DNA of 41,592 nucleotides, taken from Candidatus Methanomethylicota archaeon (GTDB taxonomy: Archaea; Thermoproteota; Methanomethylicia; Culexarchaeales; Culexarchaeaceae). This document shows positions 7,386-16,550 of this stretch, piece after piece. The DNA lies in the NCBI GenBank assembly GCA_020833005.1, contig JAJHRD010000010.1, positions 1 to 41,592 on the forward strand, written 5' to 3'. The notes under the pieces are model-generated. The model was given only the letters and a program-made list of their open reading frames with translations, was not told where the DNA came from and did not search any database. The translations under genes and the position numbers were made by a program. Within the stretch, counting starts at the first letter, position 1. The number at the start of each line of letters is the position of its first letter.

Positions 7386-8306
7386 ATGGTGATATGTAGT
7401 AGATGCAAATCCAACGAAGCCGTTGCCAGAATACCATACGCTAAAATGAATCTATGCATGGAATGCTTTAAGAAATTCTATGTTAATAAACTTAAGAAGA
7501 CCATTGAAGAATACCACATGATAAGAAGTGGAGACATAGTTGCAGTGGCAGTTTCAGGTGGCAAAGATAGTGCGGCATTATTACATGCATTAAGGAATGC
7601 ATACCCAAAACTTGAAGTTAAAGCAATACACATAAACCTAGGGATAGAGGGGTACTCAAACCACTGCCAAGAGAAGGTTGAAGAATTGGCGAAGCAATTG
7701 GATGTGGAATTACACATCATAGACATTAAGAGGAAGATTGGGATAAGCATAGACGACTTCAAGAAAACCAAATTCAAGGGGAAAATGTGCTCAGTATGTG
7801 GAACTATGAAGAGGCACATAATTGATGAAGCTGCAATGAATATTGGTGCAAACACAATTGCCACAGGACACAACATGGATGACTACATGACATTCATTGT
7901 TAAAAACTTCATGGGGAGACAATGGAATCAACTGGTAAAACTGAAACCAGTAGTACCACCAATAATGATTGGAATGCCAAAGAAGATAAGGCCACTAATA
8001 AAATTCCCAGCAGAAGAAAACATGCTATACTGCTACTACACGAAAATACCTGTAAATGAAGTGGAATGTCCACACTCCAAGGGAGCTAAAACATTGGAAA
8101 CCATGAAAATTCTAAATGAACTATTCAAGGATAAGCCGAACATGAAATATCAAGTTCTCGGAAGCTTCCTAAACCTAATACCACTATTGGAAAATGCAAT
8201 AAAGGAGGAAAGTGTGATTCCATGTAGGAAGTGTGGATTCCCATCAAAGGATGGATTATGCGCATACTGTAAGAGGATTGAATTATTAAAGAGTGTGTTG
8301 AAATAA
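7386..8306 (+). CDS. ttuA: TtuA/NcsA-type tRNA 2-thiolation enzyme
   Basis: This 306-residue PP-loop ATPase is of the TtcA/TtuA family, which makes 2-thiouridine derivatives in tRNA. All family landmarks are visible: an N-terminal zinc finger (C4, C7, C24, C27), the PP-loop SGGKDS at 57-62, the cluster-binding cysteines C135 and C138 in CSVCG with C228, and a C-terminal zinc finger (C280, C283, C292, C295). In TtuA homologues the three central cysteines hold an oxygen-sensitive [4Fe-4S] cluster. The target may be U54 (TtuA, common in thermophiles) or U34 (NcsA). The sequence alone does not decide, so the symbol is the better-matching guess. Confidence 0.85.
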   Translation: MVICSRCKSNEAVARIPYAKMNLCMECFKKFYVNKLKKTIEEYHMIRSGDIVAVAVSGGKDSAALLHALRNAYPKLEVKAIHINLGIEGYSNHCQEKVEELAKQLDVELHIIDIKRKIGISIDDFKKTKFKGKMCSVCGTMKRHIIDEAAMNIGANTIATGHNMDDYMTFIVKNFMGRQWNQLVKLKPVVPPIMIGMPKKIRPLIKFPAEENMLYCYYTKIPVNEVECPHSKGAKTLETMKILNELFKDKPNMKYQVLGSFLNLIPLLENAIKEESVIPCRKCGFPSKDGLCAYCKRIELLKSVLK

Positions 8307-8348
8307 TTATTTACATTATGTTTTTGAATAATAGTTGGGAGGATTAGG

Positions 8349-9200
8349 TTGATAAGGCCTGTAAGCCCCTACCCAGCTCTAATAATAGAGGAGAGCCATG
8401 AGAAAATCATGGTGATATCTGATCTACATTTGGGGTGGGAGGCATCACTGGCTGAAGATGGAATACACATACCATCACAAACTGGGAAAATGCTTAGGAA
8501 GGTTAAGGAGGTTTTAGCTAGTGAAAATCCAAGTAGCCTAATAATACTTGGAGATCTAAAGCACACAGTGGAGAAGATAATGCTCGAAGAGTGGAGGGAT
8601 GTCCCATTATTCCTAGAGGAAGTAAAAAGGATGGTAGGGGAGGTTAGGGTTATCCCTGGAAATCATGATGGAGATATAAGCATACTACTCCCAAATGGAG
8701 TTAAATTGGAGCCACAGCAAGGGGTTATAGTTGGAGATGTGGGTTTATTCCATGGACATGCATGGCCAGACATAAGAATGCTAAATTGCAAGACGCTAGT
8801 AATAGGGCATGTACACCCAGTAATAACCTTCAGAGATCACACTGGATATAGAGTTACAAGCCAAGTTTGGGTTAAAGCTCCATGTAACAATATAACCCTA
8901 GCAAAAGCCATCTTGAGGAGGTATAAGATCAAATTTAAAGATGAGGAGGAAGCTTTAAGAATACTTTCAGAGGAATACTCAACACAACCGAGAGTTGAAA
9001 ATCTAATAATAATGCCATCATTCAATGAATTCCTTGGTGGTAGAGCTGTAAATAAGATATCCATAGCAAGAGATGAAGCACTAAAAGATTTCATTGGACC
9101 AATACTTAGATCTGGAAGCATAAATCTCGAAGATGCTGAAGTATACCTATTGGATGGAACATACCTAGGAGAATTAAACCAGCTTACAATTTCAAGATGA
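8349..9200 (+). CDS. Archaeal SbcD-related metallophosphoesterase
   Basis: This 283-residue calcineurin-type phosphoesterase shows all five metal motifs: DLHLG (D25, H27), GDLKH (D69), GNHDGD (N105, H106), HGHAWPD and GHVHP. It matches the archaeal SbcD-related (MJ0037-like) family, which lacks the capping domain of true SbcD/Mre11. The substrate is unknown. The C-terminal 90 residues (from about KFKDEEEALRILSEEYS) end in LLDGTYLGELNQ and are less conserved in my recollection. The start is a TTG at 8349 preceded by GGGAGG. Confidence 0.85.
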   Translation: MIRPVSPYPALIIEESHEKIMVISDLHLGWEASLAEDGIHIPSQTGKMLRKVKEVLASENPSSLIILGDLKHTVEKIMLEEWRDVPLFLEEVKRMVGEVRVIPGNHDGDISILLPNGVKLEPQQGVIVGDVGLFHGHAWPDIRMLNCKTLVIGHVHPVITFRDHTGYRVTSQVWVKAPCNNITLAKAILRRYKIKFKDEEEALRILSEEYSTQPRVENLIIMPSFNEFLGGRAVNKISIARDEALKDFIGPILRSGSINLEDAEVYLLDGTYLGELNQLTISR

Positions 9201-9253
9201 CACTTGAAATCAATGTAACTGGGAAAGAGCTGTTCAATCTCTAAGAGTAAATG

Positions 9254-9261
9254 TTTTAAAT
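9254..9261 (+). promoter_or_regulatory. TATA box of mer
   Basis: TTTTAAAT ends 21 bases before the ATG at 9283. Initiation about 25 bases after its centre falls at or just past that ATG, consistent with a leaderless or nearly leaderless mer transcript. Confidence 0.5.
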
Positions 9262-9282
9262 AGAATTTTTATTAGGATTGTT

Positions 9283-10293
9283 ATGGTGAACATTATGGTT
9301 AATGTGAAATTTGGATTGGAATTCCTACCATCAATACCAACATCCGATACAATTGCACTTTCAAAATATGCCGATGAACTTGGATATGATGTTATATGGG
9401 TAACAGACCACTATAACAATAGGAATGTATATGTAACCTTAACAGCTATAGCTCTAAATACCAAGAGAGTTGCACTTGGACCTAGCGTTACAAATCCATA
9501 CGTGGTAAACCCCATATGGACAGCCTCAGCCATAGCATCCATAGATGAAGTATCCAATGGTAGGGCAATTCTAGGAATTGGAGCTGGAGATAAAGCAACA
9601 TTGGAGAAGATGAATATTGAATGGAAATCCCCACTAAAAGCTGTAAGGGAAAGTGTGGAGGTCATTAGACGTCTACTCAAGGGGGAGGTGGTGCAATTCG
9701 ATGGCGAAATAATTAAGAGTAGGGGTGCAGCTTTAAGCTACAAACCACCACATGAAATACCAATATATATAGGTGCACAGGGACCTAAAATGTTAGCATT
9801 AGCTTCAACTATTGGTGATGGAATACTCATAAATGCTTCAAACCCAAAGGATTACGATTACGCCATGAATATCATAAGGAAGGCTGCTGGAGATAGGGTT
9901 GGGAAGATAGATGTGGTGGCATGCACAAGCTTCTCAATAGATAGGGATATAAATGTGGCTCAGAAGAATGTGAGGATAGTTGTGGCATTCATAGTTGCAG
10001 GGGCAAGTGAAGAGGTTTTGAAGAGCCACAATATAGATTTAGAGAAAGCGAAGATCATTGGAGACTACATATCTAAGGGGAGATTTAAAGATGCCTCAGC
10101 AGCAGTGACAAATGAGATGATAGATGAATTCTCAATAACTGGAACCCCGGAGAAATGTGTGGAAAAGATAAGTGAACTATTGAAGAGGGGGGTTACACAA
10201 ATAGTATTCGGCTCACCAATAGGTAAAGATAAGAAGGCAGCATTGGAAATGATAGCCTCAGAAGTCATACCACACTTCAAACAGGTAAAATAA
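9283..10293 (+). CDS. mer: F420-dependent 5,10-methylene-H4MPT reductase (Mer)
   Basis: Mer reduces methylene- to methyl-tetrahydromethanopterin with F420H2, the last step of the methyl branch. The 336 residues match Mer along the full length. The bacterial luciferase-like barrel opens VKFGLEFLPSIP and continues with VIWVTDHYNNRNVY (F420-binding region, near residue 40), LGPSVTNPYV, RAILGIGAGDKAT near 94-106, IYIGAQGPKM near 160 and the C-terminal ITGTPEKCVEKI to VFGSPIGKDK. An alternative ATG at 9295 preceded by GGTGA gives the more usual short N-terminus. The gene lies apart from the ftr-mch operon, on the opposite strand. Confidence 0.93.
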   Translation: MVNIMVNVKFGLEFLPSIPTSDTIALSKYADELGYDVIWVTDHYNNRNVYVTLTAIALNTKRVALGPSVTNPYVVNPIWTASAIASIDEVSNGRAILGIGAGDKATLEKMNIEWKSPLKAVRESVEVIRRLLKGEVVQFDGEIIKSRGAALSYKPPHEIPIYIGAQGPKMLALASTIGDGILINASNPKDYDYAMNIIRKAAGDRVGKIDVVACTSFSIDRDINVAQKNVRIVVAFIVAGASEEVLKSHNIDLEKAKIIGDYISKGRFKDASAAVTNEMIDEFSITGTPEKCVEKISELLKRGVTQIVFGSPIGKDKKAALEMIASEVIPHFKQVK

Positions 10294-10319
10294 GCTGTTT
10301 GCTGTCTAGAAAACATTAA

Positions 10320-10943
10320 GTGGAACTTATGGATGCAACGCTAATAGTACTGGCTGGTGGAACTGGAAATAGGGTAGGGGTATATAAGCCATTACTGAAA
10401 TTGAAGAATTCAACTTTAATTGAGTATGTATTGAGGAATCTCATGGGGGAATTTAATGAAGTAGTAATAGTCTTAAAGGGGGAGGAGCAGAGAGAGCTAC
10501 TTGAATCCAATTGTGAAATTCTAAGGGATGGTAAATTCAAATACGCTTACGATCCACCAAACATGGAGGGGTTACTTGCAGCCATATATGCTGGCACCTC
10601 AATTGCAAGTAACGGGAAGATAGCCATATCACCATCAGATACACCATTCATAAAACCACATGTATATGAGAAGATGCGCAAATACTTGGATTATGGGTAT
10701 GAAGCTGTAATTCCAAAGTGGCCTAATGGATTCATAGAACCATTAATATCAATGTATATTAAAACGCCACTACTAAAGGTTTTGGAAAGCAAGATTTCAC
10801 ATGAAGAGAGAAGTGTTCGCTCAATACTGGATTCCATGAAAACCCTATATGTAGATGTATATGAAGTTTCATTGAAACCTGAAATAGAATTCTTAAATGT
10901 GAATACAATTGAGGATTTGATTTTAGCGGAGAAGCTCATTTAA
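10320..10943 (+). CDS. MobA-like nucleotidyltransferase
   Basis: This 207-residue protein of the MobA-like NTP-transferase family opens with LIVLAGGTGNRVGVYKPLLK, the nucleotide-binding loop with its catalytic lysine. It has ISPSDTPFI near residue 102, where the aspartate binds the metal. Such enzymes attach GMP or CMP to molybdopterin, or make other nucleotide-activated compounds. The neighbouring formylmethanofuran dehydrogenase needs a bis-MGD Mo/W cofactor, so a MobA role is plausible, but other MobA-like functions are not excluded. The start is a GTG at 10320 (ATG at 10329 possible). The 3' end overlaps the convergent gene by 21 bases. Confidence 0.75.
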   Translation: MELMDATLIVLAGGTGNRVGVYKPLLKLKNSTLIEYVLRNLMGEFNEVVIVLKGEEQRELLESNCEILRDGKFKYAYDPPNMEGLLAAIYAGTSIASNGKIAISPSDTPFIKPHVYEKMRKYLDYGYEAVIPKWPNGFIEPLISMYIKTPLLKVLESKISHEERSVRSILDSMKTLYVDVYEVSLKPEIEFLNVNTIEDLILAEKLI

Positions 10944-12011
10944 CCATTTAATAGGCTTTATGTAATCTCCACCGGAAGCTTCAAATGAACCCACAGTCAC
11001 TTGACAATAACTTTCACCACTATTCAAATTGTAAACCTCCTCCAATTTACCCCTAACAACAATTTCGTCACCTGGATCAGCTAAATCCATATATAAACCC
11101 TCATAACTCACAACTCTAGATATTGGCTTTTCAGGTTTAACACCATCAATAACCTTCACATCATCAACGATATATGTGGCTGGAATGAATATGGAATCCT
11201 TTGAATCAACAACTCTAGCTTTAATTGTCGTAATCCCCATAAACCTATACTTCTCACACTCCCAGCATCCCCTAACCTCATCATCCAACTTAACTGGGTG
11301 AACTGAGAACTGCCTACCCCTATATAAAGCCCTATTCCACTTATACTTACCATACAGCAACAATGCCTCTTCAAAAGTTAATGGGTGAATTTTAATTATA
11401 TCCTTAGCCCAAGACTCCAAAACTTCACCCTTCGGTAGAGAGAAACTGGAATCTTCAAGTGAATATAACCTCTTCAAAGCATCCCTAACTTTAATTGCAT
11501 TGGAGTAACCGTAAACCACAAGATCTATATCTGAAAAGGATGGGTTATGTATACCTAAGAGTATAGAACCAGTTACCCCAAAGAAATCCAAATCCACATC
11601 GGACTCACTAGATAATCTTAAAACAATATCTCTAACCATACCCTCCAAGGGATCCATAGGTGAATTCATCAATTCCCTAAGCCTAAATTCAGGTTTATAG
11701 TGGAATTTTATCCTATCAATTGGCACTTCAGTGAATTCCATGGATCTATTATCATCATAAATTAGGTATTGAGGGTAATTTGCCTTCAAGAAGTTGATGG
11801 TTTCCCTAACACCCATAGCACTATAATGTGGAAGTATCCTACCATAAGATACACCACTCCTAGACCACTTAACCCTAATTTGAGATTGAAAGTTTGGTAC
11901 ATATTTAAGGTATGATATCACCCTACCCCTAGGATGAACATTACCTATAACACAGAATATTAAACCCTCAACGGATTCAATGAAGTCTCTATCCCTAAAC
12001 CCCCTAACCAT
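10923..12011 (-). CDS. Predicted nucleotidyltransferase (COG1665-like)
   Basis: This 362-residue archaeal protein of unknown role has a pol-beta-type nucleotidyltransferase signature in the middle: GVTGSILLGI followed by SFSDIDLVVYG, i.e. the GS and D-x-D motif at about residues 148-163. The N-terminal 120 residues (VEGLIFCVIGNVHPRGRVIS and following) and the C-terminal 110 residues (containing CWECEKYRFMGIT and VRGKLEEVY, the latter OB-like) are extra domains typical of this archaeal group. Substrate unknown. An A/T-rich 56-base gap separates it from the divergent ligase gene. Confidence 0.75.
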   Translation of the reverse strand: MVRGFRDRDFIESVEGLIFCVIGNVHPRGRVISYLKYVPNFQSQIRVKWSRSGVSYGRILPHYSAMGVRETINFLKANYPQYLIYDDNRSMEFTEVPIDRIKFHYKPEFRLRELMNSPMDPLEGMVRDIVLRLSSESDVDLDFFGVTGSILLGIHNPSFSDIDLVVYGYSNAIKVRDALKRLYSLEDSSFSLPKGEVLESWAKDIIKIHPLTFEEALLLYGKYKWNRALYRGRQFSVHPVKLDDEVRGCWECEKYRFMGITTIKARVVDSKDSIFIPATYIVDDVKVIDGVKPEKPISRVVSYEGLYMDLADPGDEIVVRGKLEEVYNLNSGESYCQVTVGSFEASGGDYIKPIKWLNELLR

Positions 12012-12030
12012 AATAAACCCACGTAAACAC

Positions 12031-12057
12031 TAAAATAAATGTTTCAATTTTAAATAT
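12031..12057. promoter_or_regulatory. A/T-rich divergent promoter region
   Basis: The gap between the nucleotidyltransferase (start 12011) and the ATP-grasp ligase (start 12068) contains TAAAATAA at about 12032-12039 and TTTTAAATATAT at about 12048-12059. Either could act as a TATA box for the minus-strand gene. The first is better spaced for the plus-strand gene. Which box serves which gene cannot be resolved by eye. Confidence 0.3.
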
Positions 12058-12067
12058 ATTCATTGAG

Positions 12068-12979
12068 GTGGGGGAAATACTAATTGGTTTAATAACTAGA
12101 AATCCGAATAGCTGGTCTTCATACAATTTGATTAGAGCAATAGAAGATGCTGGGCATAAGGCAATGCCCTTCCAATTCAACGATCTAATTGCATTCATAG
12201 ATTACGATGGTGTGAAAATTAAGGTTAGAGATGTCGATCTAATTAGGGATGTATCTGCAATAATAGTTAGACCATTCGGTAGGATGAGTTTGGATCAAGC
12301 CATATTCAGAATAGACCTATTATACGCATTAAATGATATTGGAATACCAGTATTCAATAAGCCATATGCAATAGAGAGGTGCGTAGATAAGTTTAGAGCT
12401 TTATGCACATTGAAAATGCATGGAATACCAGTTCCAAAAACCATAGTTACGGAAAAACCCAATACAGCCTTCAAAAACCTTGAATTCATAAAGAGTAAGA
12501 GGGTTGTGCTTAAACCAATGTTTGGATCTAAAGGTCATGGAAGTACGAGGATAAAAGTTGATGAGAAGGATGTGTTATGGGAAGTTCTACACACAATAGG
12601 GTTCGCCAAACACACAATATACATGCAAGAATACTTGAAGCATGGTGGCAGAGATATAAGGGCATTCGTACTTGGAAATAAGATTCTAGCAGCAATGTAT
12701 AGGAAAGCGCCAAAGGGGATGTGGAAGACAAATATAGCTCAAGGGGCAATTCCAAGGAGGATAGAGAAGCTGGAACCAGAATTAGAGGAAATTGCATTGA
12801 AATCCACCGAAATACTTGGATGCGAAATTGCTGGTGTAGATATGGTGGTAGTGGAGGGGTCTCCATATGTACTTGAAGTGAATAGTCAACCAGGATGGAA
12901 AGGTCTTCAAAGCGTTGTAACAGATATAGATATCGCCACGGAGATAGCTAAGTATGTGATTGAGAAAGCAAAAAAGTAG
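12068..12979 (+). CDS. mptN: RimK-type ATP-grasp alpha-L-glutamate ligase, probably MptN
   Basis: This 303-residue ATP-grasp ligase is of the RimK/MptN/CofF group. It shows FNKPYAIERCVDKFRALCTL (hinge before the ATP-grasp domain), VLKPMFGSKGHG (nucleotide-binding lysine and glycine loop), MQEYLKHGGRDIRAFVLG and the metal site GVDMVVVEG to VLEVNSQPGWKGLQ. MptN adds glutamate to tetrahydromethanopterin to make tetrahydrosarcinapterin; CofF adds it to F420. Position beside mer and mch favours MptN, but this is a context argument. The GTG start overlaps a GAGGTGGGGG stretch that may serve as its ribosome binding site. Confidence 0.75.
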   Translation: MGEILIGLITRNPNSWSSYNLIRAIEDAGHKAMPFQFNDLIAFIDYDGVKIKVRDVDLIRDVSAIIVRPFGRMSLDQAIFRIDLLYALNDIGIPVFNKPYAIERCVDKFRALCTLKMHGIPVPKTIVTEKPNTAFKNLEFIKSKRVVLKPMFGSKGHGSTRIKVDEKDVLWEVLHTIGFAKHTIYMQEYLKHGGRDIRAFVLGNKILAAMYRKAPKGMWKTNIAQGAIPRRIEKLEPELEEIALKSTEILGCEIAGVDMVVVEGSPYVLEVNSQPGWKGLQSVVTDIDIATEIAKYVIEKAKK

Positions 12980-13001
12980 TTTGATTATTGAAATATCTCA
13001 A

Positions 13002-13946
13002 TTAGATCGCTAAAGCCTTCCTTAAAAGATCGTAGTTTATGTAGCCAGCCTTCAAAATAGATCCAGTCCTAAAATTGTTGACAACAACCACTGCTGGGGC
13101 AAAGACACTTGGATCCAACTTGAATAGGAACTCCACACCCACTTGTGAAACAAGTTCAGTGAAGGATTTACCATAATCCTTCGATGCTGAACTTGGGGAT
13201 GCATTAACGTAACTTGAGAGTTTAGAGTCATCTGGGTAGTCAACTATGTAGAATGTTGATCCACCATAAAGTAGCATATCATTGGTTTTACCCAACATAA
13301 CCATTGGATTTGGATGTAATGGAGCTATTGGGCATACTCCAAAACCATACTTCACAGTTTTTATGTCGAATCCAATTGCATGGAACTTATGCATACCAGT
13401 TTCAACTATCCTAGCACTAATCTGCACGGAGCCAGCTACACTACTCGATGATGCAACAGCCAAATATAGGTTTTCAGGTTTAACATTAGCCGATTCACTA
13501 ATAAACTTAACAACATCTTCATTGGGGAGGGATTCAGCTTCCAATACGAGGACAGCTTCATCTGAAACTTCACTATAACCCAACTCCTCATACAACTTCT
13601 TAGGCTTCCTCGCAAGAGCCCTAGCAGGTCCACTGGCATTGGCAAAGTATTCCCCAACCTTAATCCTCCAACCAGCAAGTTGTGAAGCCATACATGCCTC
13701 CACAGGGTGATCCGTATAAACCGTAACTGCTGGTATTGTTAAACCATCAATATTGAATCCTGTTAACCCAACTTCACCTAAACCTCCAAGACATATCTTT
13801 GAAAGTATTAATCCAGCTTCAAAACCACCAGGGCTCTTCACACCCATATCCACAACAGTTGCACCAGCAACTTTGCTATAACTTATCTGAAGCTCCTTGC
13901 ACCTATCAATAGCCTTCATCAATATGTCAACGGCAATTTTATTCAT
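13002..13946 (-). CDS. mch: Methenyl-H4MPT cyclohydrolase (Mch)
   Basis: Mch interconverts formyl- and methenyl-tetrahydromethanopterin. The protein matches along its length: GATVVDMGVKSPGGFEAGL near the N-terminus, CLGGLGEVGLTGF, VYTDHPVEACMASQLAGW, FANASGPARALARKPKKLYE, and FGVCPIAPLHPNPMVMLGKTNDM-like core elements around residue 215. I start it at the ATG 13946, 4 bases after the fmdC stop. That places MNKIAVDILMKAI where Mch proteins normally begin, whereas the frame runs back to 13997 inside fmdC. No strong Shine-Dalgarno is present, so translation is probably coupled to fmdC. It is the last gene of the ftr-mch operon. Confidence 0.93.
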   Translation of the reverse strand: MNKIAVDILMKAIDRCKELQISYSKVAGATVVDMGVKSPGGFEAGLILSKICLGGLGEVGLTGFNIDGLTIPAVTVYTDHPVEACMASQLAGWRIKVGEYFANASGPARALARKPKKLYEELGYSEVSDEAVLVLEAESLPNEDVVKFISESANVKPENLYLAVASSSSVAGSVQISARIVETGMHKFHAIGFDIKTVKYGFGVCPIAPLHPNPMVMLGKTNDMLLYGGSTFYIVDYPDDSKLSSYVNASPSSASKDYGKSFTELVSQVGVEFLFKLDPSVFAPAVVVVNNFRTGSILKAGYINYDLLRKALAI

Positions 13947-13950
13947 AGGT

Positions 13951-14823
13951 CTACTCAACTTCCACCCTCTCCTCCATGAAGTCTTTATACTGCTCAATTA
14001 ATGATTTATTATCTTCGAGGGATATATATACGCTACCCCTACCGCCAACAACTGCATCTGCTATGAATACTGCGAAGGGTTTATTCATGGATATCTTGCC
14101 AACCCTAACTGATGGGACTATTGAATCGAAGTAGAAGCTTGGCAGAATCCCCTCAACAACTCCACCCACAATAACCCTGCCAGCAGTCATCCTGGCACCG
14201 GGGTATAAGTCGCAATTCTTCTGGATTAGTATAGTTCCACCCATCATATTCAATCCACATAGCATTCCAGCATTACCATCTATTATTATCCTTCCACCCT
14301 TCATTCCAAACCCTATCTGCGACCCAGCATCACCATGTATCACTATTTCTCCACCAGACATCCCCTTACCAGGCCTTTCACCTGGAAGTTTCCCTCCAAC
14401 ACAATCACCACACCCCTTCATAACCTCAATACTTCCACCCTTCATCTTAGCACCAAGATAGCTTCCAGCCTTCCCCTCAATAAGTATGGATCCACCAATC
14501 ATCCTATAACCAGCGAAATGCCCAACATCACCTTTAACAACAATCCTTCCACCACTCATCCTATATCCAATGTACTTCAATTTCCCAGAACCCAACCCTT
14601 CAATTAGTATTTCAATGGAATTTACATCTCCAGGAGCATTTGAGGGGCCGCTGACATCAAATAGATCCTTCAACTCAACGGATACCCCACCTTCAAGGAT
14701 GCCGAGTTTAAGGATGTCATTTAAACTCTTACCAGCAAATGAATTTGGAGATATGTTTCTAGCATCCACTGGAACTTTAGGTTCATACTTCAATTTAACA
14801 ATATAGGTTGATTTAACACTCAT
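13951..14823 (-). CDS. fmdC: Formylmethanofuran dehydrogenase subunit C
   Basis: This 290-residue FmdC/FwdC forms a right-handed beta-helix. From about residue 75 to 245 it shows regular short repeats of the form GxxMxGGxIxIxG (for example YIGYRMSGGRIVVKGDVG and QIGFGMKGGRIIIDGNAG). In the solved Fwd complex this subunit is structural, packing FwdA against FwdB. I chose the ATG at 14823 because GAGGTGA sits five bases upstream. A GTG at 14832 overlaps the fmdA stop and is less well placed. Fourth of the five subunit and enzyme genes preceding mch in the operon. Confidence 0.92.
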   Translation of the reverse strand: MSVKSTYIVKLKYEPKVPVDARNISPNSFAGKSLNDILKLGILEGGVSVELKDLFDVSGPSNAPGDVNSIEILIEGLGSGKLKYIGYRMSGGRIVVKGDVGHFAGYRMIGGSILIEGKAGSYLGAKMKGGSIEVMKGCGDCVGGKLPGERPGKGMSGGEIVIHGDAGSQIGFGMKGGRIIIDGNAGMLCGLNMMGGTILIQKNCDLYPGARMTAGRVIVGGVVEGILPSFYFDSIVPSVRVGKISMNKPFAVFIADAVVGGRGSVYISLEDNKSLIEQYKDFMEERVEVE

Positions 14824-14828
14824 ATATT

Positions 14829-16550
14829 TCACCTCAAACTGGTTTTTAATGGTATTTCCATAGGATTCCTCAACTCCCTCTCCTCTATGAAGAAGTTTCT
14901 AAGTGAAATAGAGTAATACTTCTTGAATGCGGAATTCAAGTATCCTTCAACCTCCAAAACCATATCCTTTGGGATTTCAGGCTTAACGTATAGGGTTCTA
15001 CCATAAACTTGCTTAACGATCTCACCACCCTTAACAATTATTTCACCACCCTTAATTGTCATGTAAGCTCTCCTAAAAGCCTTTGAAATCCTCTCATAAT
15101 CCTTACTTAAATCCACAATTCTAGGGTCAATATCATATATTGCTATGTCAGCATCAGCTCCAATTCCAAGATGACCCTTAAACTTCTCTAAACCAAGAAG
15201 CTTTGCTGGAGAAGCTCTAGTGATTATTGCTATATCATACAATGTTAATTCACGGTCTAATGATGGTATCACACACCTCTTCAAAGCCTTCCTATTCAGT
15301 TTAGCCATGAAATCCTCCCTAGCCTTCTTACTCATAAGCCAACTCATAACTACTGGATAATCTATGAATGGACCACCATTGGGGTGATCTGTGGTTAAGA
15401 AGACTCTCCACAAATCCCTAGATAGCAATACAACTTCAAGTCCAATTGCCCATTGAACCGTATTAACATAACTCTTCTTCTTATACTTGTATGGAACAAT
15501 CCCGGAAGCAGTTTCCACCTCAGTATCAGTGGCACTCCACTTCCAACGGGTCAAATGATATAATACGAATTCGAAGGGTGCATCCGCAGTCATGGTTGTT
15601 GCAGGTCTACCTGGAATAACCTGCCCCATATCCAAAGTCACATATGGATTTGCATTTAAAACATTAGCTATATCTTCACCACCACTCTCCAATGAACCCC
15701 AAGAATCACCCTTATAACCAGTAAATTGAACGTGCGTCACATGTAGAGCTGAACCTTCAGAGACTATCTTCAAATCCTTAGTTAAATTCATAGTTTCCAT
15801 GGTCACCAAATAGTTTCCAGGATACCCAAGCCTATTACAGTGAACATGAACTTTATGTGGCAAATTTAATTGCTGAGCTGATTCAGCTATAGCCTTAATT
15901 ATATCCCTTGGAGTTAAACTATACCCTGGAACTTGATCATCCAAACCTAAACCTCCACCCTTAATCATCCAAGCAACATCAGAACCGGCATCAACAATCT
16001 TAAGGGAATAAGTTTTTGTTGCATATAGTAGCCAAGCAAGATATGCTGTAAGCATATCTCTACGGGATTCTTGAATTAAGTCCAATACAATCCAATTGGA
16101 GTCCACAAGGACGAAAGCCATCTTATCGATCATTGGAATTGCATTGAGCTCTTCATGCGTATGTCTAGTCTTCAATGGTGGAGTTGCAGGTTCAGCCACA
16201 AGGGTGTAACCCATCCTAGCATAATCATAACCAAATCTGAATACGTTGGGTACTGTTAAGCCAGTTTCAGCCCTCTTAAATGGAGGTTTATGTGGTACAT
16301 TCGTCATGTAGTGATCTTCAGGTCTAATCAACCTACCAACATTAACTTTAGGTCCAGCTATATGTGAATGTATATCTATACCACCTGGAAGGACAACTTT
16401 ACCACTAGCATCCACAACAATAGCTTCACTCAAATTTATCTCGGAAGGATCAACTATCCTACCATCCTTAACACCTAAATCCATAACCTCCCCATTAATT
16501 GAATTCAATGGATCATAAACCAACCCATTCTTAATGAGTATTTGAGCCAT
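14829..16550 (-). CDS. fmdA: Formylmethanofuran dehydrogenase subunit A
   Basis: This 573-residue amidohydrolase-fold subunit condenses formate with methanofuran after formate has been made in FmdB. Visible metal ligands are HSH (H61, H63) in PGGIDIHSHIAGPK, a lysine in YSLKIVDAG near residue 185 that fits the carboxylated lysine of the family, KVHVHCNRLG and the TDHPNGGPF region with the conserved aspartate. The C-terminus carries KLLGLEKFKGHLGIGADADI, usual for this fold. The ATG follows the fmdDB stop directly (TAA then ATG with no gap), indicating coupled translation. Confidence 0.95.
   Translation of the reverse strand: MAQILIKNGLVYDPLNSINGEVMDLGVKDGRIVDPSEINLSEAIVVDASGKVVLPGGIDIHSHIAGPKVNVGRLIRPEDHYMTNVPHKPPFKRAETGLTVPNVFRFGYDYARMGYTLVAEPATPPLKTRHTHEELNAIPMIDKMAFVLVDSNWIVLDLIQESRRDMLTAYLAWLLYATKTYSLKIVDAGSDVAWMIKGGGLGLDDQVPGYSLTPRDIIKAIAESAQQLNLPHKVHVHCNRLGYPGNYLVTMETMNLTKDLKIVSEGSALHVTHVQFTGYKGDSWGSLESGGEDIANVLNANPYVTLDMGQVIPGRPATTMTADAPFEFVLYHLTRWKWSATDTEVETASGIVPYKYKKKSYVNTVQWAIGLEVVLLSRDLWRVFLTTDHPNGGPFIDYPVVMSWLMSKKAREDFMAKLNRKALKRCVIPSLDRELTLYDIAIITRASPAKLLGLEKFKGHLGIGADADIAIYDIDPRIVDLSKDYERISKAFRRAYMTIKGGEIIVKGGEIVKQVYGRTLYVKPEIPKDMVLEVEGYLNSAFKKYYSISLRNFFIEERELRNPMEIPLKTSLR

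Noticed and set aside
13947-13997. Longer N-terminus of Mch starting inside fmdC
   Set aside because: The extra 17 residues (Trp, Arg, Ser-rich) do not resemble Mch, and the ATG at 13946 gives the family's normal start just after the fmdC stop.
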